5,882 bases of DNA from Xanthobacteraceae bacterium (GCA_025929595.1 JAICQA010000181.1:1-5882); one strand, 5' to 3'; counted from the stretch's first letter, positions 1 through 5,773 are shown. Numbers and translations are program-made. Notes: generated from the letters alone by a model not told the origin.

Positions 1-29
1 CAGAGCTCTTCGCCTACGGTTGCCGTCAT
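1..29 (-). CDS. Possible start of a further minus-strand gene, cut by the window edge
   Basis: An ATG at 29-27 opens nine codons reading MTATVGEEL before the sequence ends. It lies 18 bases beyond the dehydrogenase stop, a spacing that would suit a fourth gene of the same minus-strand operon. No convincing Shine-Dalgarno sequence precedes it: the nearest GAGGG is about 15 bases upstream. Nine residues are too few to recognise a family, so no function is offered. It may equally be a chance ATG. Confidence 0.22.
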
Positions 30-47
30 GCTGGCCGGCTTGTGCCC

Positions 48-1016
48 TCAGTCGCTCGCATAAGGCCGCGCGATCGGCACGGCAGGCTCATTCTTCTTGC
101 GCTGGCGACCGAAATCGGGCTCTGCCGTCTCCTGCCCGATCTCGATGATCGAGCGGCGGATGGCGCGCGTATGCGCGAAGAGATCGAACAGCGTCTTGCC
201 GTCGCCGAAGCGGATGGCGCGCGTGAGCACCGACAAATCCTCACTGAAGCGTCCGAGCATCTCGAGCACCGCGTCCTTGTTGTGCAGGAAGACATCACGC
301 CACATGGTCGGGTCGGACGCCGCAATGCGCGTGAAGTCGCGGAAGCCGCCGGCCGAGAACTTGATCACCTCCGACTGCGTCACCTCGCCGAGATGCGCGG
401 CCGTGCCGACGATGTTGTAGGCGATCAGATGGGGCACGTGGCTCGTGATCGCGAGCACCATGTCGTGGTGCAGCGGGTCCATGATCTCGACATTGGCGCC
501 GAGCCCGCTCCAGAATTTTTTCAGCCGCTCGACCGCGCCGGCGTCCGCGCCGGGCGGCGGCGTGAGGATGCACCAGCGATTGTCGAAGAGCTCGGCAAAT
601 CCCGCGTCGGGACCGGAATGCTCGGTGCCGGCGACGGGATGGGCGGGCACGAAATGCACTTTCGCCGGCAGATGCGGCGCCATGTCCTTGAGCACCGCGC
701 TTTTCACGGAGCCCACGTCGGAGACAACCGCGCCCGGCTTGAGCGCGGAAGCGATCTCCTGCGCGACGGCTCCGCACACGCCGACAGGCGTGCAGACAAT
801 GATGAGGTCCGCACCCTTTGCGGCCTCCGCGTTGGTCGCAAATACGTCGTCGGCGATCCCCAACTCGGCCACGCGCTTTCTGGTGGCTTCGGTGCGCGCC
901 GACGCTGCAATGTTGCGCACGAGGCCCCGCTCCCTCGCCGCGCGCGCGATCGAGGAGCCGATCAGGCCGGCGCCGATCAGGGCGAGGCGATTGAAGACCG
1001 GAGTCTGCTCAGCCAC
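48..1016 (-). CDS. tyrC: Prephenate/arogenate dehydrogenase (TyrA/TyrC family)
   Basis: This cytoplasmic enzyme oxidatively decarboxylates prephenate to 4-hydroxyphenylpyruvate, or arogenate to tyrosine, the committed step of tyrosine synthesis. The 322-residue product has an N-terminal Rossmann domain with GAGLIG at residues 15-20. The family signatures follow: VSDVGSVK (98-105), HPVAGTEHSG (126-135, containing the probable catalytic His126), TSHVPH (191-196) and GFRDFTRIA (224-232, substrate-binding arginine). The C-terminal half is the usual helical dehydrogenase domain; no chorismate mutase or ACT domain is attached. The GTG at 1016 was chosen because GAGG (1026-1023) lies six bases before it and homology starts at once. 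An ATG at 1061 would add 15 unlikely residues. The GTG overlaps the hisC stop by 8 bases, suggesting translational coupling. The end of the second Rossmann strand reads ASAR with no acidic residue, which hints at NADP rather than NAD. Prephenate versus arogenate specificity cannot be read from the sequence. Confidence 0.93.
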   Translation of the reverse strand: MAEQTPVFNRLALIGAGLIGSSIARAARERGLVRNIAASARTEATRKRVAELGIADDVFATNAEAAKGADLIIVCTPVGVCGAVAQEIASALKPGAVVSDVGSVKSAVLKDMAPHLPAKVHFVPAHPVAGTEHSGPDAGFAELFDNRWCILTPPPGADAGAVERLKKFWSGLGANVEIMDPLHHDMVLAITSHVPHLIAYNIVGTAAHLGEVTQSEVIKFSAGGFRDFTRIAASDPTMWRDVFLHNKDAVLEMLGRFSEDLSVLTRAIRFGDGKTLFDLFAHTRAIRRSIIEIGQETAEPDFGRQRKKNEPAVPIARPYASD

Positions 1017-2124
1017 GGCGCGCCTCGCGGCCGAGGAATTCAGAAAGCGCCGACACCACAAGGCGATTTGCCTCTTCCGTGCCGACCGTCATGCGCAGCG
1101 CGTTGGGCAGGTGGTATGCGCTGAGCGCCCGCAGCACGAGTCCACCCTTGAGCAGGAATTCGTCGGCGTCCTTCGCCGTCTTCCCCTGCTCCGCCGGGAA
1201 ATGGATCAGGATGAAGTTGCCGACGCTCGGCGTCACCTCAAGTCCGAGCGCCGTAAGCTGCTGCGTCAGCCACGCCAGCCACTTCTCGTTATGGGTGACC
1301 GCGCGCTCGACATGCGCCGTGTCGGCAATCGCCGCCACGCCGGTTGCGATCGCCGCCGCATTGACGTTGAAAGCCGGGCGGATGCGGTTGATCGTGTCGA
1401 TCACGTGCTCCGGCCCGTACATCCAGCCGATGCGCAGCGCCGCCAGCCCGTGGATCTTGGAGAACGTGCGCAGCATAACGACGTTCTCGGTCGTTGCCAC
1501 GAGTTCTATCCCCGCCTCGTAATCGTTACGCCGTACATATTCCGCGTATGCTGCATCGAGTACCAGCAACGCATGCGGCGGAAGTGCCGCCTGCAAGCGC
1601 CGCACCTCCGAATAAGGAATGTAGGTGCCGGTCGGGTTGTTCGGATTCGCGAGGAACACGATGCGCGTGCGCGGCGAAATCGCGCCGATGATCGCATCGA
1701 CGTCGGCCGTATAGCTTGTCTCTTTCGCAATCACGGGCACGCCGTGCGCGGCGAGCGTTGCGATGCGATACACGAGAAACCCGTGCGTCGTGTAGATCGC
1801 CTCGTCACCCGGCGTCAGATACGCCTGCGCGAGCAGGCTGATGAGTTCATCGGAGCCCGTGCCGCAAATGATGCGCGACGGATCGAGCCCGTACTGCCGG
1901 CCGATCGCCTCGCGCAACGCGGTCGCCGAACCGTCCGGATAGAACTCGAGCGAAGTGGCGAGCGCCCTAAACGCTTCGATCGCTTTCGGGCTCGGCCCGA
2001 GCGGCGACTCGTTCGACGAAAGCTTGTGTACCTTCGCCACGCCCGGCGCGTGGCTGCGCCCCGGCACATAGGCCGAGATTTCGAGGATGCTGGGACGCGG
2101 CGCGGGACGCTCGGACGTACTCAT
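1009..2124 (-). CDS. hisC: Histidinol-phosphate / aromatic aminotransferase (HisC family, PLP-dependent)
   Basis: This fold-type I PLP aminotransferase converts imidazole acetol phosphate to histidinol phosphate with glutamate. Relatives are also known to transaminate aromatic keto acids or prephenate. The 371-residue product shows the standard family marks: SSNESPLGPSP (37-47), YPDG (62-65), CGTGSDE (88-93 region), NPNNPTGT (160-167), DAAYAEY (190-196), TFSKIHGLAALRIGW (220-234) with the PLP lysine K223, and LRMTVGT (343-349) with the carboxylate-binding arginine R344. The ATG at 2124 is preferred over an in-frame GTG at 2145, which would add seven untypical residues; the RBS of either is weak (GAAAG). 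The gene sits between chorismate mutase and the tyrosine dehydrogenase and overlaps the latter by 8 bases. A role in tyrosine (and phenylalanine) transamination besides histidine is therefore likely. Whether it is the only histidinol-phosphate aminotransferase of this genome cannot be seen here. Confidence 0.93.
   Translation of the reverse strand: MSTSERPAPRPSILEISAYVPGRSHAPGVAKVHKLSSNESPLGPSPKAIEAFRALATSLEFYPDGSATALREAIGRQYGLDPSRIICGTGSDELISLLAQAYLTPGDEAIYTTHGFLVYRIATLAAHGVPVIAKETSYTADVDAIIGAISPRTRIVFLANPNNPTGTYIPYSEVRRLQAALPPHALLVLDAAYAEYVRRNDYEAGIELVATTENVVMLRTFSKIHGLAALRIGWMYGPEHVIDTINRIRPAFNVNAAAIATGVAAIADTAHVERAVTHNEKWLAWLTQQLTALGLEVTPSVGNFILIHFPAEQGKTAKDADEFLLKGGLVLRALSAYHLPNALRMTVGTEEANRLVVSALSEFLGREARRG
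1021..1026 (-). promoter_or_regulatory. Ribosome binding site that fixes the tyrC GTG start
   Basis: On the minus strand GAGG (1026-1023, within GAGGCG) stands six bases before the GTG at 1016-1014. It lies inside the last codons of hisC. This favours the GTG over the longer ATG start at 1061 and implies that tyrC translation depends on ribosomes finishing hisC. Confidence 0.6.
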
Positions 2125-2151
2125 GGCTTGGCTTTCAGGAGGCACGGGGAA

Positions 2152-2165
2152 AGGCCTTGCGGCCT
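2152..2165 (-). other. Small GNRA-type hairpin in the hisC leader
   Basis: Read on the minus strand, AGGCC (2165-2161), loop GCAA (2160-2157) and GGCCT (2156-2152) form a perfect 5-bp stem closed by a GNRA tetraloop, followed by TTCCCC. It lies 28 bases before the hisC ATG. It is too short and lacks a U-tract, so it is not a convincing terminator. It may be a structured leader element or chance. Confidence 0.3.
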
Positions 2166-2175
2166 ATTTCAGTTT

Positions 2176-2224
2176 GCGCATGATCTTTTCCGAAAACCGG
2201 TGACCACTTTTCGGGATCATGCGC
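2176..2224. repeat. Intergenic palindromic repeat of Hyphomicrobiales type
   Basis: The ends are a perfect 10-bp inverted repeat: GCGCATGATC (2176-2185) and GATCATGCGC (2215-2224). Inside, CCGAAAA (2190-2196) pairs with TTTTCGG (2208-2214), leaving a 4-base bulge TTTT (2186-2189) on one arm and an 11-base loop (2197-2207) that holds the small palindrome GGTGACC. From memory this closely matches a short dispersed palindrome common between genes in Bradyrhizobium, Rhodopseudomonas and Mesorhizobium relatives; no search was run. It carries no coding capacity. Its right end overlaps the last two codons and the TGA stop of the chorismate mutase gene. Transcribed within the operon it would fold into a stable stem that could protect the upstream mRNA or lower hisC expression. 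Confidence 0.85.
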
Positions 2225-3077
2225 CGACGGTATAGCGGGTCGCGTGGCCGCCGACGAGGGCCGTCGAGCGCACCGAGGCGCCCGCTGCAATCAGCGCTTT
2301 AACCAAATGGTCGAGCGAGCCGCCGGGCGCGATCGAGACGAGGAGTGCCGCGCCGTCGAAGGCGCCATGCGGCGAGGCAATGATCTCGGCAATCGCCGAG
2401 ATCGAGCGCGCGGCAGCCGCGCTCCAGCCCGCCACCTTGATGCTCCAGGTCTGCACTTCGTTGATCGCGCCGTCGGCCGCGATGGGCCGCGACACGACGA
2501 AGAGCGGCAACGAGGCCGGATGGTCGCCGCGCTCGACGAACGGCAGCCGCGCGATGATCTTGGGCGCGTTCTCGTCCTCGAGTGCCGTCCACCACGCGCC
2601 GGAGCCGGCGACCGCAATGGCCGGCACGAGCCCGAGGTCGCCCTTCGAGCGCGCGACAGCCGCAACGACCGCCGCCGCACCGAGATGCGCCGATAAGGGA
2701 ACGGTGAAGCCGAAATGGAAGCGCGCGGAGTCGCGCACCAGCGCGTCGCCTGCCGAGAAATCGGCATGCACGCTGTAGGGTGCCTGAACGAATGTAAAAG
2801 TCGCGATGATGACGCGCCAGATGCTCTCGACCGTATCGAGGGGCAGAATCCCGCGATGGCGCTCGACCAGCCGCCGCATCATCGAGACTTCGCGCGCGGG
2901 CCGGAAGGCCGCGCCGGATTCAGCCGTGCGCTTGACCTTGATCAGCTCGCCGATAATCTCGCCGCGCTCCATCAGTAGCGCGTGCATGGAGGCATCGATG
3001 CGGTCGATCTCCGCACGCAGGTCGCCGAGCGTGGGCGCCGCCCCCGTCTTCTGCTTTGCCTGCTCGGTTCCTGACAT
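2217..3077 (-). CDS. Chorismate mutase (AroQ type) with a PheA-like C-terminal extension
   Basis: This enzyme rearranges chorismate to prephenate, the branch point to tyrosine and phenylalanine. Residues about 17-100 of the 286-residue product form an AroQ helical domain. By alignment in my head with the E. coli P-protein mutase, the active-site set is R21, R38, K49, E63 and Q98, with the RPARE motif at 59-63. About 185 further residues follow that a plain AroQ mutase lacks. They contain GDLGLVPAIAVAG (146-158) and HPASLPLFVVS (186-196), which look like worn copies of the VPIEN and N-TRF-L motifs of prephenate dehydratase. The tail, SIAPGGSLDHLVKALIAAGA (248-267), is faintly ACT-like. The TRF catalytic motif is absent, so dehydratase activity is unlikely. 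The ATG at 3077 was chosen because mutase homology begins soon after; longer in-frame starts would run into metX. Its RBS is weak. It heads the aromatic operon, and its stop lies inside a palindromic repeat. Confidence 0.85.
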   Translation of the reverse strand: MSGTEQAKQKTGAAPTLGDLRAEIDRIDASMHALLMERGEIIGELIKVKRTAESGAAFRPAREVSMMRRLVERHRGILPLDTVESIWRVIIATFTFVQAPYSVHADFSAGDALVRDSARFHFGFTVPLSAHLGAAAVVAAVARSKGDLGLVPAIAVAGSGAWWTALEDENAPKIIARLPFVERGDHPASLPLFVVSRPIAADGAINEVQTWSIKVAGWSAAAARSISAIAEIIASPHGAFDGAALLVSIAPGGSLDHLVKALIAAGASVRSTALVGGHATRYTVGA

Positions 3078-3101
3078 GGCTCGGGCCCATCGAATGGCGC
3101 C

Positions 3102-3129
3102 GTGATAGCGCGCCTTAAGCCGAACGCAA
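3102..3129 (-). promoter_or_regulatory. Candidate promoter of the chorismate mutase-hisC-tyrC operon
   Basis: On the minus strand TTGCGT (3129-3124) and TATCAC (3107-3102) are separated by 16 bases. Transcription would start near 3095, giving a leader of roughly 18 bases before the ATG at 3077. The match to consensus is modest and the assignment rests mainly on position. The octamer CGGCTTAA (3122-3115) lies in its spacer. Confidence 0.4.
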
Positions 3130-3137
3130 AGAAATCG

Positions 3138-3167
3138 TTGACATGCTTGTGAGAGCCTCACTAGCAC
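3138..3167 (+). promoter_or_regulatory. metX-metW promoter
   Basis: A perfect TTGACA -35 box (3138-3143) is followed after 17-18 bases by CTAGCA/TAGCAC (3161-3167), a weak -10 box that keeps the CTA seen in alphaproteobacterial promoters. The start site would be near 3173, giving a leader of about 35 bases before the metX ATG. That is too short for a SAM riboswitch, so control is more likely by a protein at the promoter. Confidence 0.6.
3146..3164. promoter_or_regulatory. Imperfect palindrome in the metX promoter spacer, candidate operator
   Basis: GTGAG (3149-3153) and CTCAC (3157-3161) are a perfect inverted repeat around AGC. The symmetry resumes after one mismatch with CT (3146-3147) and AG (3163-3164). 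It fills the spacer between the -35 and -10 boxes, where a bound repressor would block RNA polymerase. No known methionine-regulator site was recognised. Confidence 0.4.
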
Positions 3168-3197
3168 TGACGGCTTAATAGACCTGAACGGGGACTT

Positions 3198-3202
3198 GAG
3201 GG
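3198..3202 (+). promoter_or_regulatory. Ribosome binding site that fixes the metX ATG start
   Basis: GAGGG lies five bases before the ATG at 3208. An in-frame TTG at 3196, which would add four residues, overlaps this site and has no comparable upstream signal, so the ATG is preferred. Confidence 0.7.
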
Positions 3203-3207
3203 CGCAA

Positions 3208-4413
3208 ATGAGCGTCGTCCGTGTCGATCTGGAAAGTCCGGAATCCCGCGCGCGCGCCATCCGCCGCGAGGCCGACGAACCGCGCTCGCAAGTCGTGCGC
3301 TTCGGCCCGGACAAGCCGTTGAAGCTCGACGCCGGCATCGATCTCGCGCCCTTCCAGCTCGCCTACCAGACTTACGGCACGCTCAACGCCGACCGCTCGA
3401 ACGCGATCCTGATCCTGCATGCGCTCTCCGGCGATCAGCATGTGATCGGCACGCATCCCGCGACCGGCAAGCCCGGCTGGTGGGAGACGATGGTCGGTCC
3501 CGGCAAGCCGATCGACACAGAGCGTTTCTTCATCATCTGTCCGAACGTCGTCGGCGGCTGCATGGGCACGACGGGCCCCGCCTCGCGCAACCCGGCGAAC
3601 GGCGAGCCCTACGGGCTTTCGTTTCCGGTCGTCACGGTCCGCGACATGGTGCGCTCGCAGGCGATGCTGCTCGATCATCTCGGCATCGAGAGTCTCCTGT
3701 GCGTCACCGGCGGCTCCATGGGCGGCATGCAGGTGCTGCAATGGGCGGCGAGCTATCCCGAGCGCGTGTTCGCGGCACTCCCGCTCGCGACCGCCGCGCG
3801 TCACTCGGCGCAGAACATCGCCTTTCACGAGGTCGGCCGTCAGGCGATCATGGCCGATCCCGACTGGCGCAACGGACGGTATCTCCTCGAGGGCGCGAGC
3901 CCGCGTCGTGGCCTCGCCGTCGCACGCATGGCCGCGCATATCACGTATCTGTCGGACACGGCGCTGCACCGGAAGTTCGGCCGCAACCTGCAGGACCGGC
4001 AGGCACGCACCTTCAGCTTCGACGCCGACTTCCAGGTCGAAAGCTACCTGCGCTATCAGGGATCGAGCTTCGTCGAGCGCTTCGACGCCAACTCCTATCT
4101 CTACATCACGCGCGCGATGGACTATTTCGACCTCGCCGCCGATTACGGCGGCGCGCTAGCGAACGCGTTCAAGGGTTCGCGCTCGCGTTTCTGCGTGGTG
4201 TCCTTCACGTCGGACTGGCTGTTCCCGACCTCCGACGCGCGCCAGATCGTGCATGCCTTGAACGCTTCAGGCGCTTCCGTCTCGTTTGCCGAGATCGAGA
4301 GCGACAAGGGCCACGACGCCTTCTTGCTTGAAGAACCCGAACTCTTCGCGATCACGCGCGGCTTCATCGACGCTGCCGCCCGCGCGCGCGGCCTGCCGCC
4401 CGCGAAGGATTGA
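3208..4413 (+). CDS. metX: Homoserine O-acyltransferase MetX (alpha/beta hydrolase fold)
   Basis: This cytoplasmic enzyme transfers an acyl group (acetyl or succinyl) from CoA to homoserine, the first committed step of methionine synthesis. The product then receives sulfur through MetY or MetZ. The 401-residue length is typical. Visible marks include LILHALSGDQH (68-78, oxyanion region), NVVGGCMGTTGP (113-124), the nucleophile elbow TGGSMGGMQ with Ser170, SDWLFP with Asp336, and KGHDAFLLE with His369, completing a Ser-Asp-His triad. The insert between strands, with RNGRYLLEGASPRRG (221-235), is also family-typical. It is transcribed away from the aromatic operon and followed after two bases by metW. 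Acetyl versus succinyl specificity cannot be judged from the name; MetX proteins of either kind exist, and Pseudomonas putida MetX-MetW works with the succinyl-dependent MetZ. Confidence 0.96.
   Translation: MSVVRVDLESPESRARAIRREADEPRSQVVRFGPDKPLKLDAGIDLAPFQLAYQTYGTLNADRSNAILILHALSGDQHVIGTHPATGKPGWWETMVGPGKPIDTERFFIICPNVVGGCMGTTGPASRNPANGEPYGLSFPVVTVRDMVRSQAMLLDHLGIESLLCVTGGSMGGMQVLQWAASYPERVFAALPLATAARHSAQNIAFHEVGRQAIMADPDWRNGRYLLEGASPRRGLAVARMAAHITYLSDTALHRKFGRNLQDRQARTFSFDADFQVESYLRYQGSSFVERFDANSYLYITRAMDYFDLAADYGGALANAFKGSRSRFCVVSFTSDWLFPTSDARQIVHALNASGASVSFAEIESDKGHDAFLLEEPELFAITRGFIDAAARARGLPPAKD
4404..4409 (+). promoter_or_regulatory. Ribosome binding site of metW inside the metX end
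   Basis: GAAGGA lies six bases before the ATG at 4416 and within the last codons of metX. It favours this ATG over an in-frame TTG at 4410. The metX stop (4411-4413) lies between site and start, an arrangement that couples translation of the two genes. Confidence 0.75.
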
Positions 4414-4415
4414 CG

Positions 4416-5048
4416 ATGCTCAGCCGCAACGACAAACCCGCCACCTGGCGCGTCGACCACGTGCTCATCGCCGAGATGGTGAAGCCCGGCGCGCGCGTGC
4501 TCGACGTCGGCTCCGGCGACGGCGAGCTGTTGCGCCTTCTCGTAGAGAGCAGGGGCGTCGACGGACGCGGCATCGAGATTTCCCGTGAGGGCGTGAATTC
4601 GAGCGTTGCCAAGGGCCTCGCAGTCATCCAGGGCGACGCCGACATCGACCTCGCCGACTACCCCGACAACGCGTTCGACTACGTGATCCTGTCGCAAACA
4701 TTGCAGGCCACGCGCCGTCCGCGCTGGGTGCTCGAGCAGATGCTCCGGATCGGCAAGCACGTCATCGTGTCGTTCCCGAATTTCGGTCACTGGCGCATCC
4801 GTTTGCAGCTCCTGCGCCGCGGCCGCATGCCGATCACCGACCGCCTCAACGACACTTGGTACGACACGCCGAACATCCACTTCTGCACGATCCGCGACTT
4901 CGTGGAGTTGCTGAACGACGTTGACGCGAAGATCGAGCGCGGCATCGCCCTCGACCGCTGGGGCCGCCCGGTGCGGCTCAACGCGCCGTGGGAGTTCTGG
5001 AATTTCTTCGGCGAGCAGGGCCTGTTCCTGCTGACCCGGAAGACCTAA
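4416..5048 (+). CDS. metW: MetW, methyltransferase-fold partner of MetX
   Basis: MetW proteins have a class I SAM-methyltransferase fold and are needed together with MetX for the homoserine acylation step in Pseudomonas putida; their exact biochemical role is not settled. The 210-residue product has motif I VLDVGSGDGELL (28-39), an acidic motif II in GIEIS (52-56), DYVILSQTLQATRRP (88-102), and the family-specific block NFGHWRIRLQLLRRGRMPITD (122-142) followed by WYDTPNIHFCTIRDF (148-162). The SAM-binding residues look intact. It begins two bases after the metX stop with its own strong RBS, so the two are surely co-transcribed. Its TAA overlaps the stop codon of the converging methyltransferase gene by four bases. 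Confidence 0.95.
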   Translation: MLSRNDKPATWRVDHVLIAEMVKPGARVLDVGSGDGELLRLLVESRGVDGRGIEISREGVNSSVAKGLAVIQGDADIDLADYPDNAFDYVILSQTLQATRRPRWVLEQMLRIGKHVIVSFPNFGHWRIRLQLLRRGRMPITDRLNDTWYDTPNIHFCTIRDFVELLNDVDAKIERGIALDRWGRPVRLNAPWEFWNFFGEQGLFLLTRKT

Positions 5049-5773
5049 ATCCCCGCGGGCTCCGGCGAGCCCGGCACCAGAACGCGCTCGAACGCGCGCG
5101 CGCGCTTCGTTTCGACCGGCCGCCACACCTGCTTCGTTGCTTCGACGATGTGAACGCCCGCGAACGGCAGCGACATCGACTTGCCGATGCGCTCCCACGC
5201 CACCGCCGTGCGCAGGAACGACGCGCGCGCGAAGGGCGGCACCCACAGCGCTTCCTCCCAGCCGACCGGCGTGAACAGCGCCTCGCGCAGGAGTTCCAGC
5301 AATTGCGACTTTGAGTAGGGCCGCCCGTGGCCGAACGGCGTCGTGTCCATGCGCGCCCAGATCCCGCGCCGGTTCGGCACCACGAGCATGAGCTTGCCGC
5401 CCGAGGCAAGCACGCGCCACGCCTCGCGCAGCATGTCCGGCGCATGCACCGTCATCTCCAGCGCATGGATCGCCAGCACCCGGTCCACCGACGCGTCGGG
5501 CAATGGCAGGAGCGCCTCATGCACGAGCGCGGTGAGCGACGGCGCGGCGGACGGCCATTTCACCACGCCCTGCGCCGCCGGCATGAAGGCGAAGGTCCGC
5601 TCCACTTCCTCGCGGAAGACTCCGAGATAGGGCGTCGCATAGCCGAGCCCCATCACCGCCATCCCGCGCGTGTCCGGCCAGCGCGCGCGCACCGAGCGGT
5701 TGATCAGCCGCCGCGCCACATGGCCGAGCGGCTGCGCATAGAAGCTGCGTAGATCGACGATGTCGGGGAACAT
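5045..5773 (-). CDS. Class I SAM-dependent methyltransferase-like protein (Methyltransf_11 type)
   Basis: The 242-residue product looks like a methyltransferase of unknown substrate. Residues 37-50 hold a worn motif I (GLGYATPYL in place of the usual D-x-G-x-G-x-G). LPLPDASVDRVLAIHALE (89-106) matches the motif II/III region, and LREAWRVLASGGKLMLVVPN (115-134) is the characteristic Methyltransf_11 segment. A family-specific block PFGHGRPYSKSQLLELL (146-162) follows. No signal peptide or membrane segment is seen. The ATG at 5773 is chosen because FPDIVDLRSFY resembles the N-terminus of relatives; a GTG at 5815 would add 14 residues, and neither has a strong RBS. From memory, a related methyltransferase gene lies divergent from gloB (glyoxalase II) in many Proteobacteria, including yafS-gloB in E. 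coli, so gloB may follow beyond the edge. The gene converges on metW with a 4-base overlap. Confidence 0.8.
   Translation of the reverse strand: MFPDIVDLRSFYAQPLGHVARRLINRSVRARWPDTRGMAVMGLGYATPYLGVFREEVERTFAFMPAAQGVVKWPSAAPSLTALVHEALLPLPDASVDRVLAIHALEMTVHAPDMLREAWRVLASGGKLMLVVPNRRGIWARMDTTPFGHGRPYSKSQLLELLREALFTPVGWEEALWVPPFARASFLRTAVAWERIGKSMSLPFAGVHIVEATKQVWRPVETKRARAFERVLVPGSPEPAGI

Larger units (their letters stand above)
3115..3178. repeat. 8-bp inverted repeat flanking the divergent promoters
   Basis: TTAAGCCG (3115-3122) and CGGCTTAA (3171-3178) are exact inverse complements separated by 48 bases. One copy lies in the spacer of the proposed minus-strand promoter, the other at the expected transcription start of metX. 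The layout would suit two half-sites of a shared regulator acting on both directions, but no regulator is recognised from the motif. Confidence 0.45.

Noticed and set aside
42..1124. Plus-strand open frame of 360 codons opposite tyrC
   Set aside because: It mirrors the dehydrogenase gene in the antisense frame, with no motif and a low-complexity Arg/Ala/Asp/His composition.
445..2235. Plus-strand open frame of 596 codons opposite tyrC and hisC
   Set aside because: It is antisense to two well-recognised genes, is rich in Arg, Ala and Pro with no domain I recognise, and runs across a gene boundary. It is a codon-bias shadow of high-G+C genes.
3167..3207. SAM-II riboswitch in the metX leader
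   Set aside because: The leader is only about 35 bases, and I cannot find the conserved GATTT...GCTAAA pattern or the pseudoknot pairing expected of SAM-II.
3078..3338. Longer N-terminus for the chorismate mutase, reading back to 3338
   Set aside because: It would overlap the 5' end of metX and its promoter, and the added residues look like shadow sequence; the mutase domain begins just after the ATG at 3077.
3175..3969. Minus-strand open frame of 264 codons opposite metX
   Set aside because: Antisense shadow of metX; would also cross the divergent promoter region and shows no domain.
5080..5106. CG-rich alternating run (GCGCGCGCGCGC and repeated AACGCGC)
   Set aside because: It lies in the coding part of the methyltransferase gene, encoding Arg-Ala-rich residues near its C-terminus, and is explained by G+C-rich codon use.
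4143..5420. Minus-strand open frame of 425 codons opposite metX and metW
   Set aside because: It spans the end of metX, all of metW and part of the next gene on a shadow frame; no recognisable protein features.
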